Assembly (NCBI RefSeq): GCF_020099395.1
Contig: NZ_CP083590.1
Location: 1,550,001 to 1,614,000 of the forward strand
Origin: Streptomyces mobaraensis
GTDB lineage: Bacteria; Actinomycetota; Actinomycetes; Streptomycetales; Streptomycetaceae
Length of the DNA stretch: 64,000 nucleotides
Direction of reading: 5' to 3'
Part shown: piece by piece, positions 27,396-34,529 of the stretch
Position numbering within the stretch: position 1 is the stretch's first letter
Layout of the letters: each line of letters opens with the position of its first letter
Position numbers and translations under genes: made by a program
Notes under the pieces: generated by a model
The model's input: only the letters and a program-made list of their open reading frames with translations
What the model was told of the DNA's origin: nothing
Databases searched by the model: none

Positions 27396-27808
27396 ACGCG
27401 GATCCGAAAGCGCCGCGTTCCCGGCTGACGCTGCGCGTCTCACGGGACGGCGGGCGGACGTACGGGAGCACGGTCACGCACCTTCCCTACACCGACCGCC
27501 CGCCGGAATCACCGCTCCGCTTCCCGCCTTGCTCCTGTCCCGCCTGCCACCCGAGGGCCGACCCGATGAACCACCCTCCCCTCCCGATCCCCTTGCCGCA
27601 CAGCAGCGGTCCCCGAGCACTCCCCACCCCGCCATGCCCACCCTGCGACGTCCAAGAGGGCGAACTCCGCGCCCTGGAAGTGGAGCTGCGAGCCGCCGAG
27701 CGCCGCGAAGACGGCAGCCGCGTCGCCCTCCTCAGGCACGAACACGACGAGCGGCTCAAAGCCCTGCGCCGCCACCGCGACGGTCACGTGCGAGGAGCGA
27801 TGCCCTGA
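27392..27808 (+). CDS. Hypothetical protein with CxCxxC cluster
   Basis: 138 residues. The N-terminal half has SRDGGRTYGS and a cysteine/histidine group, FPPCSCPACHP, likely to bind zinc; the middle is proline-rich with a second CPPC; the C-terminal third is a charged helix (GELRALEVELRAAERRED). The start overlaps the preceding stop (ATGA), so it closes a three-gene co-translated unit. No named family recognised. A second ATG at residue 59 would give an 80-residue product, less likely. Confidence 0.65.
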   Translation: MNADPKAPRSRLTLRVSRDGGRTYGSTVTHLPYTDRPPESPLRFPPCSCPACHPRADPMNHPPLPIPLPHSSGPRALPTPPCPPCDVQEGELRALEVELRAAERREDGSRVALLRHEHDERLKALRRHRDGHVRGAMP

Positions 27809-28452
27809 TCTTGCCTTTCAACCGGTTCGTCGGGGCAGCGTTCCGCCCCGGGCGACTGAGCACCGCCGAAGCGGAGACGTCGACGACGTCACGCGGCCCC
27901 GTCCTTTGATCCTGCGGATTGGTTCGATGACCAGTAACTCAGCGAGCCGACCTCTTTGGCCCGCACCGAGCACCCGGCCGCCGGGCACGCAGGGGAGGCG
28001 GCGGTGATCGCCACCGTGCCGTCCGGGCACGGCTACGGCGGCACGGCGCTCCACCTCGGTATCGACCAGGCGGAGCACGAAAGCAGTCAGGGCGTCGGCC
28101 TCGGCGTCGCCACCGCTCGCGGCTTCGGCGGCCTGTACGTGCTGATGGCGTCCGGCACGGCCTGCCGATCCCACTCGCCGACCTCACCGACCGCCAGGGC
28201 GCCTACGTCCGACGGGCCCCGGTCGGGATCTGCGCCGTCACCGGAGGCGAGGCGGTCCGGCACATGCTCCGGCCGTGCCAGATGACGCCGGCCATCGCCC
28301 ACGCGAAGAGCGCGTACCCGCTCACGCTGAAGTCCGCGTCGCCTTCGCGCCGTTCTGCGCCCACCAGGTTGTCATCAAGACGAGCATTCCTGACGAAGTC
28401 GACGTGACGTACCTTCATGAGTGTGGCGCCATAGGCATCGGAGGTGCTCTTG
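27809..28452. other. Region without a clear gene
   Basis: Several frames are open on both strands but none has a ribosome site with a convincing protein. On the plus strand, short protein-like runs appear (HGYGGTALHLGIDQAEHES near 28030; LADLTDRQGAYVRRAPVG near 28175) in different frames, which may be decayed genes. The last bases hold the ribosome site of the next gene. Confidence 0.4.
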
Positions 28453-28905
28453 ATGGCAGCTCTACTCGGCCTCGGTTTCTGGGTCGTCGTGTGCTATTTC
28501 GCGTGGCAGGGGATCTCGGCGCGGCTCAAGGACAAGCCTCCTTCACCTCCCCCGGTTGCACGGAAGAAGCCGGCGAAGCCTCCCCTGCCCCCTGCTCCGC
28601 GACCGCCCAGTACGAAGAAGAAGGGTGGTCCGAAGCCTTCGACGGCGGCATCCGGGGGCTCCAGCACCACTCGCCGTATTCGGGACCAGGGCAGCAGCGG
28701 GTTGTCACATTCGACCCACCACTCCCTTGACCAGGGCAGTGATGGATCGTCACAGCCGAGCCACCACCATCACACTCAACACTCCAGCGGTGGTAGCAGC
28801 CACAGCGGTGGGCAGCACACCACGCACCATCATGATGGGGGCGGTAGCCACCACGGTGGCGGCCACGATACCGGCGGTGGCCACGACGGCGGCTGCGCGT
28901 TCTGA
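28453..28905 (+). CDS. Membrane-anchored histidine-rich protein
   Basis: 150 residues. One N-terminal membrane segment (AALLGLGFWVVVCYFAWQG), then a lysine/proline-rich stretch, and a C-terminal third made almost entirely of His, Gly, Ser and Asp (QPSHHHHTQHSSGG, TTHHHDGGGSHHGGG), ending DGGCAF. The tail could bind metal ions such as Ni, Zn or Cu. Topology (tail in or out) cannot be decided; the positively charged stretch after the helix suggests a cytoplasmic tail. ATG 28453 has GGAGG 8 bases upstream. No family recognised. It lies beside a broken transposase in the accessory island. Confidence 0.65.
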   Translation: MAALLGLGFWVVVCYFAWQGISARLKDKPPSPPPVARKKPAKPPLPPAPRPPSTKKKGGPKPSTAASGGSSTTRRIRDQGSSGLSHSTHHSLDQGSDGSSQPSHHHHTQHSSGGSSHSGGQHTTHHHDGGGSHHGGGHDTGGGHDGGCAF

Positions 28906-29159
28906 CGTCTGCCGCGAAAAGTACGCCACCGGCACAAGGCCCACACCACCTACAACGGGCGCATCCCGATCGTGGGACCACGCCGCAGCGCTTGCGCGAG
29001 CACGGGCCGGCCGGGCCTGCGTTCTGGCGCTTTGGCCGCCCCGGCATCCAGCCGCTGGACGATGCGATCGGCAACCCGCGTGAAGTCGCCGCCGAGGCGG
29101 CCTACCGGTCCGTCGAGGGCCGCCGGGCAGAGCAGCACCGGGCTGAGCTTGTTCATAAC

Positions 29160-29665
29160 GCCCGCCGCGGCGAACCCGGCTGGAGGCCGGCCACCCAAGC
29201 ACGGCGGAGAGTTCGTCTTCGGCGATCCCGCCACCTGGGGCACGGAGCAGCCAGTCACGGTCACCGACACCCGCCTCTACGGCAAGGCCACCGCCCGGGC
29301 GTGGGACCGGCTGCACCCCAGGCCCACCCAGCGGGCCGCCTGGCTGGAGCACGATGGACCGCTGCCCGCATCGAGGGAGCGGCCATCCGCCTGGCCGTCG
29401 ATCACCTGCCGTCCGGCGGGGTGAACAAGCCGGTCTGGCTGTGGTCATCAAGGACCGGCGCCACTACGGCCGACGTCGACCGGTGCCGGCAGGCGTTCCT
29501 GCGATGGTTCGACGTCGAGCACATCTTCCGCACGACGACTGGCACTCCGGCCGGTGCACCGAAACCCACCGCACCCGGCCCCAGCCGCCCGCCCGGCTCG
29601 AAGAACCGGCGACCCGCAACCCGCCACGACGTAGGACGAGTCCTCACCGGCAGCGAGCCATGCCA
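29160..29665 (+). pseudogene. Decayed transposase (NF041680-type)
   Basis: Two frames together give recognisable transposase segments: GGRPPKHGGEFVFGDPATWG, then ARAWDRLHPRPTQRAAWLEH in one frame; after an apparent one-base loss near 29368 (G|CATCGAGGG), IEGAAIRLAVDHLPSGGVNK, KPVWLWSSRTGATTADVDR and FDVEHIFR in the next. The sequence then jumps to AGAPKPTAPGPSRPPGSKNR, RPATRHDVGRVLT, skipping the stretch that in intact relatives carries the last part of the catalytic domain. The 5' half is missing. So it is truncated, frameshifted and internally deleted. No terminal inverted repeats were found. Confidence 0.8.
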
Positions 29666-29735
29666 GCGGCTCGCCCCCCCCCACAAGGTCGGCACCAAAC
29701 CCCGACGAACCGGTCACAAGCTGGCTGCAAGGCCG

Positions 29736-30632
29736 TCAGCTCGCGGCATGTTCCGCGGGGAAGTCGGCGCCGAGCGTCACCTCGCGCCAGCCGTCGAAGG
29801 CCGCCCGGAGGGAGTCGAGCTTGGCGGTGGCGATGTCGTACGCCGCCTTGCCGAGCAGCAGGCGCAGCGGAGGCCGTTCGGCCGTGACGGCGTCGATGAC
29901 GGCCCGGGCGGCGCGTGCGGGGTCGCCGGGCTGGTGGCCGTAGGTGGCGAAGGTGCTGGTGCGCCGGGTGCCCGCGGTGGGGGCGTAGTCGTCGATGACC
30001 GCGGCGGACTGGCGCATGGAGGGGCCGGACCAGTTGGTGCGGAACGCGGCGGGTTCGACGATCGTCACGTTGATGCCCAGGGGGGCGACCTCGGCGGCCA
30101 GGGACTCGGAGAGGCCTTCCACGGCGAACTTGGTCGCGTGGTAGTAGCCGGTGGCGCCGAAGCCGGCGAGGCCGCCGAGGGAGGACATGTTCACGATGTG
30201 GCCCGAGCGTCGGGCGCGCATGCCGGGCAGGACGGCCTTGGTGGTGTCGACCAGGCCGAAGACGTTGGTGTCGAACAGGGCGCGCACCTCGTCGTCCTCG
30301 CCCTCCTCGACGGCGGCGAGGTACCCGTAACCGGCGTTGTTGACCAGGACGTCGATCCGTCCGAAGGCCGCCTCCGCCCGGGCGACCGCCCGCGCGATCT
30401 GGCCGGCGTCGGTGACGTCCAGGGGCAGGGCGAGGGCGCGTTCCCCGTGTCCGGCGACCACGTCGGCGACCTTGCCGGTGTCCCGGGCGGTGACCACGGC
30501 GCGCCATCCCTGTTCCAGCACGGCGCGGGCGAGCGCCCGGCCCAGGCCGGAGGAACAGCCGGTGATGAACCACACGGGAGAGTCAGCGGGAGAGTCAACG
30601 GAGGAGTCATATAGCGAGTCAGAGGTGTTCAT
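29736..30632 (-). CDS. Short-chain dehydrogenase/reductase
   Basis: 298 residues, classical SDR: WFITGCSSGLGRALARAVL cofactor site, VLVNNAGYGYLAAVEE, catalytic Ser in VNMSSLGGLAG and YYHATKFAVEGLSESL. The N-terminal 18 residues are Asp/Ser repeats. Oxidoreductase of unknown substrate. Its first 14 bases overlap the 3' end of the MmyB-type regulator gene upstream on the same strand, so the two form an operon, unlike the divergent pair at 17.5-19.5 kb. Confidence 0.92.
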   Translation of the reverse strand: MNTSDSLYDSSVDSPADSPVWFITGCSSGLGRALARAVLEQGWRAVVTARDTGKVADVVAGHGERALALPLDVTDAGQIARAVARAEAAFGRIDVLVNNAGYGYLAAVEEGEDDEVRALFDTNVFGLVDTTKAVLPGMRARRSGHIVNMSSLGGLAGFGATGYYHATKFAVEGLSESLAAEVAPLGINVTIVEPAAFRTNWSGPSMRQSAAVIDDYAPTAGTRRTSTFATYGHQPGDPARAARAVIDAVTAERPPLRLLLGKAAYDIATAKLDSLRAAFDGWREVTLGADFPAEHAAS

Positions 30633-31467
30633 GCGGGATGTGCCCTTCGCTTTGGGAATCGGTGGGGGTGAGGTCGCCCAGCAGGGTCAGCGACCGTTCG
30701 GCGGCGCTGCCGGGCTCGGCCCGGTAGACGACCAGGTGCTGACCCGGGGCGCTGTTGACGGAGAAGGTCTCGAAGTCCAGCGTGAGGTCGCCGGCCAGCG
30801 GATGCCGGAACCGCTTGGCCGAGGCCGTCTTGGCCCGTACCTCGTGGCGCGCCCACATGCGGGCGAAATCGGCGCTGCACACGCACAGTTCACCGACGAG
30901 TTCGCGGAGCCGCTGGTCGTCGGGGGCGGGATTGGCGGCCCGGAGCGCGGCCACGCATCCCTGCGCCACGACGGCCCAGTCGCGGTAGAAGTCCCGCGCG
31001 GCCGGGTTGAGGAACATGGCCGTGATCAGGCTGTCCTCGCCGCCGAGCCAGGAGAACAGCGCTTCGCCGAGGGGGTTGACGGCCAGCAGGTCGAGGTACC
31101 GGCCGTAGACCAGAGCCGGGGTGTCCGCCCAGGCGTCCAGCAGGGACACCAGTTGCGGGCCGGCGTACTCCCGAGCGGACCGCGGGCGCGGGCGCGGGGG
31201 CGGATCGACCATGGCGCGCAGGTAGGCGGCTTCCTCGTCCTTCAGCAGAAGTGCGGCCGCCAGAGCCCGCAGCACCTGGGACGAGGGATTGCGTTCGCGC
31301 CCCTGTTCCAACCGCACGTAGTAGTCGGTGCTCACCCCGGCGAGGACGGCCACCTCCTCGCGGCGCAGGCCGGGGGTGCGTCGCGCGCCCGGGGGCATCC
31401 CGTGCTCCTCAGGGCGTACCAACGCGCGTCGGGCCCGCAGGAATTCACTCAGCCGGTTGTCGTCCAT
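30619..31467 (-). CDS. XRE-type regulator with MmyB-like ligand domain
   Basis: 282 residues. HTH ~5-65 (RRTPGLRREEVAVLAGVSTD, YYVRLEQGRERNPSSQVLR) and MmyB-like domain (VYGRYLDLLAVNPLGEALFS, HPLAGDLTLDFETFSVN, QHLVVYRAEPGS). ATG 31467 chosen because the protein then starts MDDNRLSEFLRARRALV, as relatives do; a GTG eight codons earlier is possible. No good ribosome site. Likely autoregulates the operon with the downstream SDR gene. Confidence 0.9.
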   Translation of the reverse strand: MDDNRLSEFLRARRALVRPEEHGMPPGARRTPGLRREEVAVLAGVSTDYYVRLEQGRERNPSSQVLRALAAALLLKDEEAAYLRAMVDPPPRPRPRSAREYAGPQLVSLLDAWADTPALVYGRYLDLLAVNPLGEALFSWLGGEDSLITAMFLNPAARDFYRDWAVVAQGCVAALRAANPAPDDQRLRELVGELCVCSADFARMWARHEVRAKTASAKRFRHPLAGDLTLDFETFSVNSAPGQHLVVYRAEPGSAAERSLTLLGDLTPTDSQSEGHIPHEHL

Positions 31468-31594
31468 GCCGACCAACGTACGGGCCGGCACCGCGAAAAG
31501 GGTGGCCCTGCCACACCCACCCCCGGGGTGGGATCAGGAAGTCGCCGCCCTCCCGCGAGCCCCGGCCGCCGGCCGCCAGCCGCCAACCGCCGGC

Positions 31595-32389
31595 TCAGCG
31601 GCCCGAATCGGCCGCGCCCGCGAAGCGCCTCACGGCCCGGGGCCGGGCCGGACCGGCCCTGCGGGGCCTGGGCGCGGGCTCGGGCAGGCGGGCCAGTCTG
31701 CCGCTGATCAGCGACGCCGCGCGGCTCACGGCGTCGCACAGCGGGGGGATCAGCTTCGCGTCCAGGGCGGTCACCGCGATGGCGGCCACCACCTCGCCGG
31801 ACGCCGAGTGCACCGGAGCCGCCACGCACGACAGTGACTCCACGCACTGTTCGTAGTCGAACGCGAGCCTCCGCTCCCGGATCCGCGTGGCCTCACGCGC
31901 CCAGGCGGCCTCGGTCCAGCCGGCGGGCCGCTCCGGCGCCGGGGCGGCCGCCGCCAGGGCCAGTTCGGCCGCGCTGCCGGGTGGCAGGACGGCCCCGGAG
32001 CGCAGCGGGAAGACCTCGTCCACCTGGCCCCGCATGCCCCCGACGACGATGATGTGCCCGGCTTCGGGCACCGACAGGCTCAGGCTCGCCTCACCGCTGA
32101 CCGCCGCGAGATCCCGCAGCGGCTGGGCCGATGCGGCTCGCAGCGCGCGCGCCGGATGCCAGGCCTGCCCGAGCCGGAACGTGCGCGGGCCCAGCCGGTA
32201 GCGGCCTTCGTGACTCTGCACCGCGCCCAGTGCGACCAGCTGCCCGAGCAGCCGGTGGGCGGTGGCCTTCGGCAGCGCGGCGTCGCTCGCCAGCCGGGTC
32301 AGCCCCACCTCGTCGTCGTGCGCGAGTACCTCCATGAGTGCGAACGCGCCTTCCAGCACGCCGCGTCCCTCGGCGCCGGATCTCGCCAT
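31595..32389 (-). CDS. IclR-family regulator
   Basis: 264 residues: winged HTH (EVGLTRLASDAALPKATAHR) and an IclR ligand domain (VDEVFPLRSGAVLPPGSAAE, RRLAFDYEQCVESLSCVAAP). The C-terminal ~25 residues are basic and proline-rich. GAGGGGG precedes ATG 32389. It is transcribed away from the peptide operon at 32954, with 564 bases between; those bases contain tandem repeats and a perfect palindrome, so it may regulate the peptide operon. Effector unknown. Confidence 0.88.
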   Translation of the reverse strand: MARSGAEGRGVLEGAFALMEVLAHDDEVGLTRLASDAALPKATAHRLLGQLVALGAVQSHEGRYRLGPRTFRLGQAWHPARALRAASAQPLRDLAAVSGEASLSLSVPEAGHIIVVGGMRGQVDEVFPLRSGAVLPPGSAAELALAAAAPAPERPAGWTEAAWAREATRIRERRLAFDYEQCVESLSCVAAPVHSASGEVVAAIAVTALDAKLIPPLCDAVSRAASLISGRLARLPEPAPRPRRAGPARPRAVRRFAGAADSGR

Positions 32390-32570
32390 GAGGGTCCCCC
32401 TCTCATGCCGGGCCGTCGATCGGACGGCCCCGCAACTCCCCCGTTCGAACCCTTCCTCCTGGTGTTCGTCGACGAGGCGCGCCGCCCGTCCGGCTTGGCG
32501 GGCGGACCCATGTGGCAGCCGGGGCGACGTGCTTTCCGTGCCACAGCTGGTATGGGCCGTCGTTCCAGTC

Positions 32571-32620
32571 CGGGACGGTCCGGGATGGCCCGGGACAGTC
32601 CGGGACGGTCCGGGAGGTGC
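32571..32620. repeat. Five tandem copies of a 10-bp unit
   Basis: CGGGACGGTC, CGGGATGGCC, CGGGACAGTC, CGGGACGGTC, CGGGAGGTGC follow each other without gaps. Ten base pairs is about one helical turn, so each copy faces the same side of DNA, as in multi-site operators. Confidence 0.8.
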
Positions 32621-32818
32621 GCCTCCGTGTTCCCGTTACCGTCCGGGCAGTGCTGTGTCGCCTTGTTCTCGAACACCGGCAGCGGTGAACCTACTTCAGC
32701 CTCTGCTCCATGAACAGTCAACGTCTGCACAGTGACACCCCCCGCCGGTGACAAAGTGCACAGCGAGCCGGGGCCTGCCTCTGCCCGGCCCCGGGCTGGA
32801 AAGGGTTCCCCTCGGTCC

Positions 32819-32839
32819 CCGGTCCGTTGAACGGACCGG
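32819..32839. promoter_or_regulatory. Perfect 21-bp palindrome upstream of the peptide gene
   Basis: Arms CCGGTCCGTT and AACGGACCGG around a single G, 115 bases before the peptide start. Probably an operator; it could also form a hairpin. The divergent IclR protein is a candidate ligand. Confidence 0.6.
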
Positions 32840-32953
32840 ATCATTGCCCGTGCGCAGTGATCGCGCCACTGTGTTACTCGTCAGGGGACGAAACGCCGGT
32901 GCTCCCAAGGGAGTCGGGCGGGCGTCCACGCACAGCGGACAGGGGAGGCACAT

Positions 32954-33043
32954 ATGAGCGCCATCAAGACGAGCGCGAAGCAGTTCAAGTACGTCATGGG
33001 CGCGATGACGGCTGTCTTCTTCGGCACGTGCTCGGCCAGCTGA
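32954..33043 (+). CDS. 29-residue hydrophobic peptide, putative ribosomal peptide precursor
   Basis: A gene of 29 codons with a strong ribosome site (AGGGGAGG, 5 bases before ATG). Residues 1-12 are basic and polar with three lysines (start MSAIKTSAKQFK); residues 13-24 are hydrophobic (YVMGAMTAVFFG); the C-terminus is TCSAS with a single Cys at 26. It could span a membrane once. Eleven bases after the stop comes a strong hairpin, then a PaaK-like adenylating enzyme and a presenilin-like membrane protein in the same direction. This layout (tiny gene, attenuator, enzymes) is typical of ribosomal peptide precursors. No family recognised. Modification and cleavage sites are unknown. Confidence 0.7.
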   Translation: MSAIKTSAKQFKYVMGAMTAVFFGTCSAS

Positions 33044-33054
33044 AGTAGACGCCG

Positions 33055-33084
33055 GGGGTGGGGGCGGTCCGCCGCCCCCACCCC
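33055..33084 (+). terminator. Attenuator hairpin between peptide and ligase genes
   Basis: A 13-bp perfect stem, GGGGTGGGGGCGG (33055-33067) with CCGCCCCCACCCC (33072-33084), loop TCCG, then TTCGTCCTGTTC. It lies 11 bases after the peptide stop and 33 before the ligase start; partial read-through would favour peptide mRNA. Confidence 0.8.
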
Positions 33085-33116
33085 TTCGTCCTGTTCGAGG
33101 TGCGAGGGAGGCATCA

Positions 33117-34529
33117 GTGCTGGAGACGGCTGTCCGGCAGGTGCGGGTGGCCACGGCCATGGTGTTCGGCCGGCGGCTGAGCGTACGGGCCGTGGAACGG
33201 CTGGTCGCCGACGCGCTCGCCACGCTGGAGGAGTTCGGCTCGCTCGGCGACGACGTCGACGAACTGGCCGACGGACCGTTCACCGATCCGGCCGAGCGCC
33301 GCGACCTGCAGAACCGGGCGCTCCAGCGCACCGTGCGCAGGCTCGCCGCCCGCTCGCCCTTCTACCGGGAACGGCTCGCCGGAGTGGACCCGTCCGGGAT
33401 CACGACCGAGACGCTCACCCGCATCCCGGTGACGCGCAAGGCCGACCTGATCGCCCGCCCCGCCGACTTCCTCTGCGGCAACCCGTACCTGGTGACGCAG
33501 ACCACCGGCACCACCGGCGCGCCGGTGCGGATCTGGCTCTCCCGCTACGAGATGGAGCTGTGGCCCGCCCTGATCGCGCTGTCCCTGGTGCTCCGCGGCG
33601 ACCTCGGCCCCGGCGACCGGATGCAGATCAACCTCAGCTCGCGGGCGACCGCCGCCGTGCAGGAGGACGTCGAGGTGTGCCGCCTCGCCAACGCCGCCTG
33701 TCACGTGGTGGGACAGGTCCCGCCCGAGGAGTCCGTCGAGCACCTGCTCGGCCGCTCCGGCCTCCGGCCTACGGTGCTCACCGGCAACCCCAGCTACCTC
33801 GCCCGCATGGTGCGCGTCGCCCGCGAACGCGGGTACGGGCCGCGGGACTTCGGGCTGCGCGCGGTCTACGCGGGAGGGGAGATGCTGTCCCGCAACCTGG
33901 CGGCCGCCTTCCGCGAGACCTTCGGCGCGCGCACCGTCGGCGACTCCTTCGGGATGACCGAGCTGCTGCCCGTCAGCGGCCGTACGTGTACCCACCATCA
34001 CCTGCACATCGACCCCACCATGGGGTACACGGAGGTCCTCGACCCGGAGACGGGCGAGCCCGCCGGGCCCGGCCGTCTCGGCGAGCTGACGGTCACCCCG
34101 TACTTCCCCTACCGGGAGTGCATGCCCGTCCTGCGGTACAACACCGGTGACCTGGTCCGCACCCTGGACGGCGAGCCCGCCTGCGAACTCGCCTCGGTCC
34201 CCGCGGTCTCCCACATCCTCGGCAAGGCCGGACAGCTGTACCGCACCGCCGACGCCGTCGTCACCCCGCGCGACCTCGTGGAGGCGCTGGACGGCACCCC
34301 CGGCCTGCCGTGGCCGCTGCGCCACCGGGCCGAGGTCACCGCCCGGGGCCGGCTGCGCGTGGAGGTCGTCTCCAAGGAACTCGGCGCGGCCGACGTGACC
34401 GAACGGCTGCGGGCCGAGGGCATCGACGCCGACGTCACCGTCCTGCCGCTGGACGACGCGGAAGCGGCGCTCCGCTTCCCGCTCCGCTGCGACCTGCTGG
34501 AGCACACCTTCACCCGGAGCCACGCATGA
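33117..34529 (+). CDS. PaaK-like adenylating enzyme (AMP-binding)
   Basis: 470 residues, resembling phenylacetate-CoA ligase and CapK-type proteins. N-terminal SPFYRERLAGVDP and LTRIPVTRKADLIARP are typical of PaaK; the ATP loop is TQTTGTTGAPVRIWLS (~125), then GDSFGMTELLPV (~280) and the ribose-binding RYNTGDLVRTL (~340). The usual C-terminal lysine loop (R-G-x-N-V-x-P) is replaced by KAGQLYRTADAVVTPRD, so thioesterification may differ. It should activate a carboxylate as acyl-AMP; the substrate may be an acyl group for the peptide or the peptide itself, which is inference. GTG 33117 has AGGGAGG 5 bases upstream. The stop overlaps the next ATG. Confidence 0.85.
   Translation: MLETAVRQVRVATAMVFGRRLSVRAVERLVADALATLEEFGSLGDDVDELADGPFTDPAERRDLQNRALQRTVRRLAARSPFYRERLAGVDPSGITTETLTRIPVTRKADLIARPADFLCGNPYLVTQTTGTTGAPVRIWLSRYEMELWPALIALSLVLRGDLGPGDRMQINLSSRATAAVQEDVEVCRLANAACHVVGQVPPEESVEHLLGRSGLRPTVLTGNPSYLARMVRVARERGYGPRDFGLRAVYAGGEMLSRNLAAAFRETFGARTVGDSFGMTELLPVSGRTCTHHHLHIDPTMGYTEVLDPETGEPAGPGRLGELTVTPYFPYRECMPVLRYNTGDLVRTLDGEPACELASVPAVSHILGKAGQLYRTADAVVTPRDLVEALDGTPGLPWPLRHRAEVTARGRLRVEVVSKELGAADVTERLRAEGIDADVTVLPLDDAEAALRFPLRCDLLEHTFTRSHA

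Larger units (their letters stand above)
32390..32953. other. Long regulatory intergenic region before the peptide operon
   Basis: No gene is supported. It holds a 10-bp tandem repeat (32571-32620), a perfect 21-bp palindrome (32819-32839), TTGAAC within the palindrome as a possible -35, and the AGGGGAGG ribosome site of the peptide gene. No -10 is convincing. Confidence 0.5.

Noticed and set aside
27956..28285. Plus-strand gene of 109 codons
   Set aside because: A short protein-like run exists, but there is no ribosome site and the frame changes character downstream; left as unresolved, perhaps a decayed gene.
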